Of a stretch of 64,000 bases of DNA, positions 1 to 10,631 are shown piece after piece. Source of the DNA: Clarkia xantiana subsp. parviflora. Its lineage: Eukaryota; Streptophyta; Magnoliopsida; Myrtales; Onagraceae. The stretch spans positions 46,181,452 to 46,245,451 of the forward strand of contig JAPTYO010000002.1 of the NCBI GenBank assembly GCA_036873135.1. The letters run 5' to 3'. The position numbers and the translations under genes are program-made. The notes beneath the pieces are model-generated. The model saw only the letters and a list, made by a program, of their open reading frames with translations. It was not told the DNA's origin and did no database searches. Position 1 is the first letter of the stretch. Every line of letters begins with the position of its first letter.

Positions 1-2762
1 GGGGGCAGGAGGCCCCCCCAGCTGCGGACCTGACAAGGGCGGTGGCAGAAGCCATGCCTATGTTTTTGGCAGCCGTGGAGGCTCTCTTAGATCGGAGAGA
101 GGCTGCGAGGAGGCAGGACGAGATGCCCCCGTTGGAAGAAGTGGCCCCACCAGCAGAGGTTCGGAACGCACAGGAGGCTCCGCCCCGGGGCCAGAATAGA
201 AGTGGGGTATCCAGTCAGCCGGAGAGGTTCGTGGTTGATGGGCCAGGGCCAGTACAGCACAGGACCATTCCCCTGAATGGTCCCATCACCCCCGGTCAGG
301 TGGTAAAGATCGTGAACATCTGCATGGGAGAGCAGAAGCCGCTGGTATCGGAGTTGAGGGATCGGTCTACTCATCCCTTCGTTCCCCGACTCATAGACAC
401 CCTAGCCCCACCAGGGCTGGGTATCCCCACGATAAAGGAGTACGATGGTGAAGGAGATCCAGTTCGTCATGTCCAGAAGCACCTCATGGCATGTCTGGGA
501 AGAGCCCCGAATGAAGACATAGTGTGTACGCTGTTCCCGAACACACTTGGAGAAAGAGCCCTGACCTGGTTCTTTAGTCTGCCCCCAGGCTGCATCACCT
601 GCTGGGCGGATATGCACGACCGGTTCATCCAGCAGTACCAGGGTCGAAGACGTTTGCTGAAGAGTGTGAGGTCCCTGACCCAAGTGGTACAGAGGCCCGA
701 CGAATCGCTGGCGCACTATTACCAGCGGTACACTGCCAGTGTGGCACAGATTGATGAGGAGATCTCAGAGGGAGAAACCATCCGTACCTTTATCCGGAAC
801 TTAACGGCCCCCTACGGTTCCGACCTAATGCACAGTGTAGCTGAGAAAGCTGTGTGGAACATGGAGGCACTACAGAAGAGGGTGAAATGGCAAATCGATG
901 TCCAGGAGTCAAAGATAGCCGCGGGAGAGCTGGAACCCCCGAAATCGAATAAAGCGAAGCAGTCGGTTAAACCTGTCGACGATCGTAAGTCAAAGGGGAA
1001 ACCCGAAAGTAGTCGGAATCGAGGCCGCTCTAATCGGAGGGACGATAGACGTTCTTCAAGGAAGGATAAGCGGGAGGATCTTGACATTCCTCTCAACTGC
1101 TCCATGGCGGAGGTACTGACGGTCATGGAACGACAAGGTATCTCAAGGTACCCCCCAAAGAAGGATGGAGAATTCTTGGGATCTCGCACGGATCGCTACT
1201 GCCGATTTCACCGCGCAAATGGTCACGACACCAACCATTGTCGGGAACTGAAGAAGGAGATCGAAAAGCTGATCCAGAAGGGGAAGCTCAAGGAATTCGT
1301 CAGGGATAAGCGGTGTCGATCCCGCTCTCGGTCCCGATCGCGGTCCCGTTCCCGATCCCGCGCTCGGTCCCCAAAGAAGAAGAGAACCGACCCAGAGTCA
1401 TCCGGTGCTCGTAAGGAGAGACGGGGCACTATCAATGTGATTCATGGAGGGTTTGCTGCTGGAGGTGATACTTCATCTGCCCGAGAGGTTTATGCCTCTA
1501 GAATCCCTACGGCGGTGGTGCTGTGTAAGAGGTCCCGATCCTGGACCTTGAAAGAAGAGATGGTAATCTCCTTTTCTTCGGAAGATCTCATACGCGTGGA
1601 GACTCCACACGATGACGCCTTGGTTGTAACCTTGGATGTAGACGGGTTCGAAATGAAGCGAATTCTGATCGACGGGGGAAGCTCCTCCGATATCCTATTT
1701 ATGGACGCGCTGGAGGCCATGGGAAAAACGAAGAAAGATCTGAAGGAGGCAAACTTCCCGATGGTCGGATTCTCTGGCTCAACCTCCTACCCGCTAGGAG
1801 TAATCACCTTACCAGTGGAGTTTGGTAGTGGGTGGAAATCAGAAAGGAGGAACGTGGAGTTCGTGGTAGTTGATTCCGCAGGGACTTACAACGCGATCAT
1901 CGGGAGAACCACCATTAATCCCCTGATGGCGGTTGCCTCGACAGTGCACCAAAAGATGAAGTTCCCGACCGACCACGGAGTCGGAGAAGTCAAGGGCGCC
2001 CAGGTGGCTTCCCGAAAATGTTATGTTAATGCCACCCGAAGGAGGAGGCGAGAAGCCATGACTGTCCTCCAGACAGACACAGATCTTAGAGAGGAGTTTG
2101 GGCGTCCCGCCCCCGTAGAAGATCTGAAAGAAGTCGAGATCGACGGACCCCAGAGGAAGGTGAAAATCGGGTCTGCCTTGACCAAGAAAACAGCCCGAGA
2201 ATTGATTGAGTTGCTGAAGGAGTTCAAGGAGCTATTTGCCTGGTCCCCGAGTGATATGCCAGGAATCAGCCCCGATGTGATCGTACATGAGCTGAAGATA
2301 GACCCCGCGATCAAGCCTATCACGCAGAAAAGGCGTCCGATGGGCACGGACAAGAAGATCGCGATCCAGCAGGAGGTGGGCAGGTTGCTCGATGCTGGAT
2401 TTATTAAAGAGCTCCGATTCCAAACTTGGGTTGCTAATCCAGTGCTGGTGAAGAAGACTAACGGGAAATGGCGAATGTGTGTGGATTTTCGCGACCTGAA
2501 TAAGGCTTGCCCGAAGGACTGTTATCCACTCCCGAGAATCGACCGGCTGGTGGATGCCACGTCGGGACATGAGCTGTTGAGTTTCATGGATGCGTACTCA
2601 GGCTACAACCAGATCAAAATGGCCAAGGAAGACGTTCCCCACACAGCATTCTACGCAGACAGTGACATTTATCATTACGATGTCATGCCTTTCGGGTTGA
2701 TCAATGCTGGGGAAACCTACCAGCGGATGGTGAACAAGCTGTTCGGAGTTATGCTGGGATGA
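1..2762 (+). pseudogene. gag-protease-RT (N-terminal half) of Tat element A, broken
   Basis: The frame is open from base 3 to a TGA at 2760-2762; its start lies upstream of the window. Gag occupies about 1-1450. It contains a gag core with a TWFFSLPPG-like stretch (~560-590), a basic region, a non-canonical zinc finger (CRFH...GH...C, ~1200-1245) and a run of Arg-Ser dipeptides (~1315-1370). An aspartic protease follows, with the active-site motif LIDGGSS near 1665-1690. RT begins near 2200 (WSPSDMPGI, then FRDLNKACPKD and MPFGLINAG). The frame ends just before the catalytic YVDD: relative to the copy at 19.7-22 kb, 23 bases are missing at 2758-2761, with GG microhomology. This deletion removes the YVDD region and shifts the frame. 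Confidence 0.9.
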
Positions 2763-2763
2763 T

Positions 2764-5343
2764 ATGCTGGTAAAGTCCCGACAAGCCGAGGATCATGTGC
2801 ACAACTTAACCATGGCGTTAGAGCGGATGAGGCTTCATCAAGTTCGTTTAAACCCGACGAAATGCGCTTTCGGAGTCCACTCAGGGAAATTTTTGGGCTT
2901 TATGGTGAGCCAGAGAGGAATTGAGGTGAATCCCGAGAAATTGAAGGCGATTGAGGAGATGCAGTCTCCGATAAACCATCGGGAGGTACAAGTGCTGAAT
3001 GGCCGGCTAGCTGCAATGAATCGCTTCCTGCCCAAAGCCAGCGACCGATCAATGCCATTTTTTGAAGTCCTGAGGGCCAACAAGAAATTTGAGTGGACCA
3101 CCAAGTGTGAAGAGGCGTTCCAAGCACTCAAGCAGCACCTTCGCACCCTCCCACCGTTGGCGAAACCGGTTCCAGGCGAGCCGCTCTATCTTTATTTGGC
3201 TGTTTCTGAATTTGCCATTAGCTCTGTGTTAGTGAAGGTTGTCGAGGGTAATCAAGTCCCCGTCTATTATGTAAGCAAGGCGTTCAAGTCTGAATTAAAT
3301 TATCCTGCCGTTGAGAAGTACCTCTTTGCGTTGATTATTACTGCTCGGAAGCTAAGGCCTTATTTCCATGCACACGAGATTACTGTGTTGACGAACCAGC
3401 CTTTGAAGCACTTTTTGAACCGACCAGATGCATCGGGGAGATTAGTGAAGTGGGCAGTAGAGCTTAATGAGTTTCGAATACACTTTGCTCCAAGAACGGC
3501 TATCAAGGGCCAGACATTGGCGGATTTAATAGCAGAATCTACAGCCCCCGATCTAGAAGAAGCGGGCCTTGTAGAGGGGGCAACCATGGAGGTCCCGACA
3601 GACGAACAACCAGAGAGGGCAGAGCAATCAGAACAGCCAAACAAGGAAAATACCTGGGAAATGTACACGGATGGCTCCTCGAGTTCGGACGGAGCGGCCT
3701 TTTTGTTGATACCACCGGGTGAAGGAGAATCGCTCCGATACGCCTTGGCTTTAACATTCAAGGCCACAAACAACGAAGCGGAGTATGAAGCTCTTATCAC
3801 GGGCTTGAAAATTGCTAAAGGCACGGGAGTCGATCACTTGAGAGTGAAGTGTGACGCGGCTTTAATCGTAAACCAGGTTCAAGGGCGATACGAAGCGAGG
3901 AGTCCGATAATGAAGAAATACCTACGCGAGGTACAAGCCTTGAAAGAGAGCTTCAAAAGCTTCGATATCGAGGCAATCCCGAGGGAAGAGAACGTAGAGG
4001 CAGACGCCCTGAGCAAATTTGCCCTGGGGGCACCCTTGGAAGAAAATCGGAAGGTGCACTTCTTGGAGAAGGTGATCCTATCAACCATCGACCTGACGCA
4101 GGTGTGTACCATTGAGGCAAAATCGGAGGAGGAGCCCACATGGATGATCGCGATAGTCGCGTACCTGACTACGGGGGCAGTCCCTGATGATAAAGTAGCA
4201 GCAGACAGGATACGTCGGATCGCGGCTAACTACGTGATGCTAGAGGATCAGCTGTACAAGAAGGGCTGGTTCTCGACTCCGTACTTGAAGTGTGTGGCAG
4301 AACCCGATACAGATCGAATCCTGAAGGAGGTGCATGAAGGGGTCGCGGCTTGTCATGAAGGAGCCCGATCCATTATGAGGAAGGTGTTGAACTTGGGCTA
4401 TTATTGGCCCACGATGAGCAAGGAAGCAACGGCGTTGGTCCGATCCTGTGACGCGTGCCAGAAGTACGCCCCGAGTATCGTGGCTCCGGCCGCTAATCTG
4501 ACATCCATCAAGAGCGCTTGGCCCTTCGCGCAGTGGGGCATCGACTTGGTGGGACCTCTTCCACAAGCACAAGGTCAATGTAAGTATTTACTTCTAGCAA
4601 TCGATTATTTTTCGAAATGGATAGAGGCGAAGGCATTGGCCAGAACGACGGGGAATCAGATCGTCAAGTTCCTCCAGACCCACATTGTATCCAGATACGG
4701 GATTCCTAAGGTGGTGATCAGCGACAATGGTCCACCATTTAACGGCTCTCAGGTGAGGGAGTATCTGGAGGAGTTGAACATCGAGCATCGGACTGCTTCC
4801 GTACGCCATGCTCAGACTAATGGCCAGGTGGAGTCAGCCAACAAAATCGTGATTGATGGCCTGAAGAAGAGGGTCTATGCCTTGAAGGGCAAGTGGCTGA
4901 ACGAACTGGAAAACGTGCTTTGGGCTGTTAGAACGACACCCAAACGATCAACGGGGGAGACTCCGTTTGGCCTCGTTTATGGCACGGAAGCTGTTGCCCC
5001 CGTGGAGGTAGCTGTGGCGTCCCATCGGATGAGATATTACGAGCCTCTGATGAACGATGAGATGAGACGTCTGGACTTGGACTTACTCGAAGAGAAGAGG
5101 CGGGAAGCCGATGAAGTCCAAGCTCGAATGCGTTTGGCGACGGCCAGGTACTACAATCGGCGAGTGAAGTCCCGACAGTTCTTCGTCGGGGAGCTGGTTT
5201 GGCGTCGCAACGAGTTCACCCTTTTGGATCGAATTAACAAGATGTCACCAAAATGGGAAGGACCTTATAAGGTCGTGGGGATGCCAGCTCCAAATGCGTA
5301 CAAGTTGGAAGACCTCGATGGCAACGTTAAAGCATTCTTTTAG
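2764..5343 (+). pseudogene. pol C-terminal part of Tat element A (RT end, two RNases H, integrase)
   Basis: This 859-residue open frame continues pol after the 23-bp deletion; its ATG is an internal Met, not a real start. Domain order: RT thumb (GKFLGFMVSQRG near 2885); the first RNase H of the RT module (PVYYVSK ... NQPLKHFLNRPD, to ~3530); a second RNase H with the acidic residues of YTDGSS (~3663), NEAEYEAL (~3775), CDAALIVNQV (~3850) and NVEADALSK (~3990); and integrase. Integrase has a His/Cys zinc region (HEGVAACHEGA ... SCDACQ, 4330-4465) and core motifs WGIDLVGPLP (~4535), ISDNGPPF (~4720) and GQVESANK (~4823). A small in-frame loss near 3690 removes part of the Gly-rich loop after YTDGSS. 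The TAG at 5341 ends pol, and the tandem array begins about 35 bases later. Confidence 0.92.
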
Positions 5344-5377
5344 TGGCGAACACTTGAAGAAACACCATGCTTGAAGA

Positions 5378-5930
5378 AAGTCGCCTTAAGTGGTGCCCGA
5401 TAAAGTCGCCTTAAGTGGTGCCCGATAAAGTCGCCTTAAGTGGTGCCCGATGTAAAATCGCCTTAAGTGGTGTATGCTGTGTATCGTTTAATTCGATGTA
5501 AGCCCATTTTGTGCCGTCAATAAATAAAGAGGTTGCTTCCAATCAGAGTTATCCTTAGATTTATGCTAAGTGTCAAAGTCGCCTTGAGTGGTGCACGAGA
5601 AAAGTCGTCTTAAGTGATGCACGATACGAAGTCGCCATGAGTGGTGCATGATATTAAGTCGTCTTAAGTGATGCATGATTCTTAGATTTACTCTAAGTAA
5701 TATTAAGTCGCCTTAAGTGGTGCACGGGAAAAGTCGCCTTAAGTGGTGCATGAGAAAAGTCGCCTTGAGTGGTGCACGATTCTTAGATTTACTCTTAAGT
5801 AATATTAAGTCGCCTTAAGTGGTGCACGGAACTAAGTCACCTTAAGTGGTGCGCGGAATTAAGCCGTCTTAAGTGATGCACGATGATAAGTCGCCTTAAG
5901 TGGCGCAAATTATTAAATCGTCGGGACTGA
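5378..5930 (+). repeat. Tandem array, ~24-26 bp unit, 3' of pol in element A
   Basis: Degenerate units carry the core AAGTCGCCTTAAGTGGTGCACGA. The first three are regular (~24 bp spacing from 5378). Later units alternate GCC/GTC and TGGTGC/TGATGC forms and are interrupted by a 'TTCTTAGATTTACTCTAAGT' segment. The same family of units occurs at 18325-19072 (inverted) and 26575-27385. Tandem repeats downstream of pol are known in Tat/Ogre-type retrotransposons and can seed satellites. From 5931 to 6100 there is no gene, only low-complexity spacer. Confidence 0.9.
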
Positions 5931-6100
5931 CGTACGAAAATGTCTTAAGTGTCGAAGTATCGAACTAGGCAAGCATAGTAAAGCCACTTGAAGAAATGCA
6001 TCGCGAAAATCGGAACTGAGAAAGTCTGATAGTTGATAAGGGCTCAAAGGCCCGACAATGACAAAAAAAGAGAAGATACAAGGACTCTAAAGATAAACGT

Positions 6101-8812
6101 TTAAGCTTGGTCCTTGTTGGCAACATCGGCAGCAGCTGGGTCCGCGGAGTCGGTAGCGGGAGGATCCACAGGGTTGGCCTCGGGAGGATCGACTATCGGG
6201 GCATCCGCACTTGGAAGCTCAGAGGCGTCTTCGACAATTATGGGGGTACTCCCCCCATTACTCTCCTCGGAAAGAGCAAAATACTTCTTCGCAAAGGGAG
6301 CGAGGAAGGAGACTTGTCAAAGTTGATGGCGTCCCCATACTCCAGGTGGAGCTCCTCAACCGCATTGAAGAGAGTGTTCTCCACCTCCGCGCCGAAGAAT
6401 TTCATAGCGTCGGCCTGGAAGTCCCCCGACCTCCGATAATCCTCCCGGCCCTTTGCCTCCGCCTCGACCAGCTGCGCAGGAAATCCTGCGATTTGCTCCT
6501 CCAGAGCCTTCTTCTCGAGGACCAGTTTGTCCTCAGCAGCCTTCTTCTCGAGGACCAGCTTATCCACAGCCGCCTGCCGCTCCTGCCGCTCTTGCCTCAA
6601 GAGCCCCTCGAAGTCCCCGACCTGCTTCTGGAGGTCCCGAACCTTTTGGTCAAGGACACCCTGCTCCTTGACAAGCTTTCCCCGCGAAGACTGGGAGGCC
6701 TTAAGATCCTCCTTGAGCTGGTCGAGGGCTGCTCGATCCCGCTCCCGGGACTCATCATAGGCGATGATATACCCAAGAAGACGGTTGAAGTCCCCGAGCT
6801 CCTACAATAAGAGGAAAAAGTGTTAACAGACAAACAACCCGATTTATCATTGAAAAGAGAGAAGCGAAGTTTTACCTCTATCCGACGCATGGACATCTCT
6901 CTGACATCCCGATGCATGGCCGTCCGATTGAGGGAAATCGGATACCGTATGGTAGGCAGGATCGAGCCTGCCAGCAGATGCAGGGCCAGGTCCTGGTGCT
7001 GCTCCCCTTGCTTGAGCGGGACTCCTTGCAGCGTCTGGATGGGAGTCCAGGGGGCACTCGCTTGTGAGGGGTTGAAGGGCCTATAGAAATTCCTATCAAG
7101 AGCGACAGGAGGAGGAGGACGATACGTAGAAGGGCATGCCTCCGTCTCGACCCGGACGGGTGAAGGAGTGAAGTTGTGGATAGGCGACGGCTGCCGCTGC
7201 TGCAGAGAAGATGAAGGGGGCGCCCCTGAGAGGTTGGTTTCAGGGGAGACTGCCCCGTCCTCCGACGATGACGAAGGGAGCCCCCTTCATCAGTCTCCTC
7301 GGAGGAGTCCAAGCTTTCCACCCGACGAAACTGTTCGCCGGTCGAGGTCTTCTCCCCAGTTGAGGGAGGCACCCCTGTTGAAGACGGTGCATCCGCGGAA
7401 GCTTCAGCACCCGATGGAACTCCTGAACGACCTGCACCTGGAGGATGAGAGGCTTCAGAAATGTAGTCAGGGAGTTCATCAGGATTCTTACACCAAACGA
7501 TACGTCGGGAGACGTATTGATCCTTCCCATGATAGTGGTAGTAGCCCGCCTTCGGGACACGAGGAGTTTCGCCTCGAAGGATCCGTCTAACGTCAGCAAT
7601 ACGGGCCTCCTTGGTCGAAGGAATCAAATCCCTCAGGACCATCCTCATGTACGATTTAATAGCGAGTCGGAGCTTTTTACCTTCTTCAACATTCTGGACG
7701 TCGAAGAGTTGGTCCAGCTCCACCCGCTTCCGCTTGGGTTGCTCCGCCGAAGGAGACCCCGACTGAGCAGCAGCCTTCTTGGCGGACTTCCTCTTCCGCG
7801 AGGGACGGACAGCATCAGTCTCCCCCTGCTTAAGGAATAGATCGGTCAGCACATATACCCTCTTGGCTGCAAACAGAAAACGAAAAAGAGTTAGAAGTTT
7901 ACCCAGGGAACCATATTAGAAGGGCCGTCGAAAAGCTGCCCCCCAGAGATTATATCGAGGAGTCGGATCCCGGCGTTCACCAGGTCCCGCTCCACGAGGG
8001 AATTGGCGTCGAGGGGAGTGTAGGACTCCCCCCATCGATAAAGCTGGATGAGTTGAAGAGTTTCGAAATCTTCATCGGAATAAGTGTGGAAGGCAGGCGG
8101 GGAGTCTGCTGTCACCTCCCATCAAGGCCAGGGGATCGAAGAGTGTCGGATGAAGAAGTAGCTCCTCTTCCAACCACTGTTGTCGGACCCCGTGTCAACC
8201 AGGAGTCCCCAACCCTTGACCACCTTCCAGGTGTCATTGGTCCAGTTACACCGTGCAAGCTGCTGCTTACTCCACTTGGGCATCCGAGGATAGAAGGCGC
8301 AAACCCCCGCCTCGTTGCACTTCATCCCATAGAAGGTTCTGAAGAGCTGGAGGCTGTATACCCACTTCTGTCGGAAGCAGAGAACCTGAAAGGCGTTCCA
8401 TAGACGGATGGCATGGGGAGAAAAGGTAGTTGGATGCGTTTTGTAATGCTGGCACATCTCGACCAGATTACCGCAGAAGGGGAATCTGATCCCCGCTGAT
8501 ACTTGCCCCGTAGAGACAAATACCTCCCCTTTTTGGGGACGAGTAACCTCAGGGTTACCCGAGGGGCGAGGCCAAGGATACGGGAAACGGGGTTCCCAAG
8601 TAGAAGTGATACACCCCTCTCGGAGAGCTGCATCATAGGCAGTATTGGAAATTTCATTCAGAGCATAATCAAAATTAAAAGGCTTTCTCCCCTCAGAGCT
8701 GGACCCGCTGTCTGAAAAGCAGCAATGGCAAGAAAAACACAGTGGGATTCTTGGAAAGCTATGAATAAGGAAAACACGAACAGACAATGAAGTAAAAATC
8801 CTTACCAGACAT
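6101..8812 (-). pseudogene. Antisense ORF (aORF) of Tat element A, four exons, broken
   Basis: Predicted exons on the minus strand are 8812-8806 (ATGTCTG), 8711-7903, about 7866-6876 and 6801-6101. Introns 1 and 3 have GT-AG ends (8805-8712, 94 bp; 6875-6802, 74 bp). The second apparent intron is only ~36 bp, so its borders are doubtful. Exon 2 encodes a conserved block (GIRFPFCGNLVEMC ... NAFQVLCFRQ ... WKRSYFFI) resembling the 'putative gypsy type transposon' family (PF04195-like). Exon 3 has a basic, nuclear-signal-like stretch (KRKSAKKAA, PKRKR). Exon 4 encodes a long charged coiled coil (repeated KLVLEKKA). Breaks: an in-frame TGA at 8124-8122, a frame change near 7240 and another near 6300. 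The product ends with the codons DQA-stop, as in the shorter copies. Function is unknown; such antisense ORFs are known in Tat elements. Confidence 0.75.
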
Positions 8813-8972
8813 GATGAAGTAGAAGTTGAGGAAATGAACTGGGCGTCGCCGGAAAGATGACCGGAGAAAATCTGAGACCTTCGGAATTACAGAGCTTGAG
8901 TTCGCAGAGAAGTTGCAGAGAGCTTTTGAGAATTCAAAAACGGTAAAAATTAAACTGTGCCCGTGGCTAGGG

Positions 8973-8979
8973 TTTTATA
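8973..8979 (-). promoter_or_regulatory. TATA box of the element A antisense ORF
   Basis: Read on the minus strand, the context is CTCTTCGCCTATAAAACC, about 160 bases upstream of the aORF ATG at 8812. The 16 bases CTCTTCGCCTATAAAA match the core promoter of this family's own LTR (9856-9871), which reads the opposite way. Position and sequence are conserved at 17630-17636 and 37933-37939. Confidence 0.7.
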
Positions 8980-9346
8980 GGCGAAGAGGACAGTTGAAGG
9001 GACACTTCGATCCGAGTCGTCGAAGAGTTTTAATCTGGACCGTTGAGATGAAACGTGCAGAAGGACAACAGACGTAATGATGAAATGGCCTGAAAAGTGC
9101 TTTTCAGAAAAGAACAGGCGCGAAAAATCAGGCACGAGAGCCGAAGACGTCGCTTCACTATCTACTGCATTTAATGAACTGGGGAATCGAGGAGACCCCT
9201 GGGATTTGGCAGTTACCCACGAAACGCTGAGGAAACGTGAAGGAAAAGTTTAGTACTGAATGACCATGTCAAGGGAAAGATCCCCGATTCTAATAATCGG
9301 GAAGTCGGGAGTTGGAAGACACGACGAACTAAAAGTCCCTCATGTC

Positions 9347-9357
9347 TTGGGGGCAAA
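9347..9357 (+). other. Polypurine tract of element A
   Basis: The tract CTTGGGGGCAAA immediately precedes the LTR start TGATGGG. The same arrangement occurs at the other two LTRs of this family, in inverted form at 17260 and direct at 38300. This is the expected primer site for plus-strand synthesis and marks the adjacent LTR as the 3' one. Confidence 0.85.
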
Positions 9358-10075
9358 TGATGGGTCCGATTACAACCGTCAGGCCCTTTAACGGTGAAGA
9401 AACGGCAAACAGGCCCACCAGGCCCCAAATGAAGGTCAAGATGACCCAGGAGAAGGGTCCCGACGAAGGGAGTCCCGATGATGAAAGGTCCCGACAGAGT
9501 CGCTCCCGACAGATGAGATGGAAGCTCCCGATAAGAAGCCTTTAAGTAGGCCCCGATGACGAATCCCTGAGAACGATTGGCCCTGTCACGATGACGAGGG
9601 GCCCCGAGCGGTGACACAACGAGATAACTCTGGAGTCCCCGATGGGAGTCGGGACTCGTTATCAGAGGATAAGGCCAAGATACGCGGGGCGTGGCCGAGA
9701 TACGCGGAACGTGGTTAAGATACACGGAGCGTGGCCGAGATACGCGGAGCGTGGCCGAGATAAGCGAGATCATGGCCTAGATAGGCGGGATCACACCCGA
9801 GATACGCGGGATACGGGCTAACCACCCCCAACGGTTCACCAGGTAACTGAGCTATCTCTTCGCCTATAAAAGGGCAAGAGGTCACCTCAGATGACTTATG
9901 TTGAATTACATACCCTTTGAGATTACTGCTTGCCAGTCCGTACTAGACACTCATTTAAGCATCAGAGAGGGATTCTGGGTCACCGCCCGGTCTATCCCCT
10001 CTTGCAGGATTGCGTGGAGCGAAGGAGCTAGGATCGCCGTCAAAGTCCGTGCCGGAGTTCCACCGTGATCCAACA
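9358..10075 (+). repeat. 3' LTR of Tat element A (718 bp)
   Basis: It starts TGATGGG, ends GATCCAACA, and is bounded on the left by the polypurine tract. Homologous LTRs lie at 16545-17259 (inverted, 715 bp) and 38310-38964 (655 bp). The TATA box is at 9865-9871 (CGCCTATAAAAGGGC). About 9670-9810 holds a minisatellite of ~20-bp units (GATACGCGGAGCGTGGCCGA), and the U3 carries many spaced TCCCGA motifs. The difference in minisatellite unit number explains most of the length difference among the three LTRs. Confidence 0.92.
9865..9871 (+). promoter_or_regulatory. LTR core promoter (TATA box) of family A
   Basis: TATAAAA in the context CTCTTCGCCTATAAAAGGGC. The same box is found in LTR b (minus strand, near 16750) and LTR c (near 38753-38762). 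It is the likely start point for genomic RNA of this family. Confidence 0.7.
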
Positions 10076-10268
10076 GAAATCACAACTTGTATATGAACAC
10101 CTTCCGGAAAGTAAATGCCCCTGGACCTCTGATGGAAGGCACCAACAAAAATGTTCATTGATCAGCACATTGAATCTTCACGAGACTCTCGATGATCTCT
10201 TGATATTTTCTCATCTCCGGAATAGACCGATCTCAATAGGAGATGCCCCTTGGTTACCATCTACCGGT

Positions 10269-10631
10269 TTAGACCTCACCGTAAAACAGATGTACAGCTT
10301 GGTTCGGGGACGCATATGAATTCCACATATGGTAGGTGGAATTTTGACACGTAAGTTCTTTGGAGCAGTCACATTTCACATGGTTGCGACCTCGGTCGAA
10401 ATGGTCGTCGTATCTGCAAAAAGAGTAAGGACATTCAAAAATCAAGTACAATTCATCGTACCTGAGCGTTGGATATCCCGAGTGCGCAGTTTTTCTTCGT
10501 GCAACTGGATGGCTGCACGTTCTTTTTTGTTGCCCCATTTTTCCGGCAGAACTTATATATACAGGATATCTAACCAAGGGTACCTGAAAAGACGAAACAC
10601 GAAAGTTAGTATAAAGAATCAAATGAGTCAT
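10269..10631 (-). CDS. Hypothetical 120-residue ORF in the internal region
   Basis: This is the only sizeable open frame in the internal part of the minus-strand element, in the sense orientation relative to its LTR. It encodes a Cys/His/Tyr-rich peptide (e.g. CPYSFCRYDDHFDRGRNHVKC) with no family I recognise. A possible metal-binding Cys/His pattern is visible but is not a known gag zinc knuckle. It could be a remnant of a retroelement protein or chance. No start-site evidence was found beyond the ATG. Confidence 0.2.
   Translation of the reverse strand: MTHLILYTNFRVSSFQVPLVRYPVYISSAGKMGQQKRTCSHPVARRKTAHSGYPTLRYDELYLIFECPYSFCRYDDHFDRGRNHVKCDCSKELTCQNSTYHMWNSYASPNQAVHLFYGEV

Larger units (their letters stand above)
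1..10075 (+). mobile_element. Ty3/gypsy Tat-clade LTR retrotransposon A, 3' part
   Basis: Order on the plus strand: gag already open at base 1, protease, reverse transcriptase, RNase H, a second RNase H, integrase, a tandem array, an antisense multi-exon ORF, a polypurine tract and a 3' LTR ending at 10075. The second RNase H between the first RNase H and integrase, and the antisense ORF between pol and the 3' LTR, are known hallmarks of the Tat clade. The 5' LTR and start of gag lie outside the window. The element cannot be autonomous: reverse transcriptase carries a 23-bp deletion over its catalytic motif. The target duplication cannot be checked because the left flank is missing. Confidence 0.93.
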
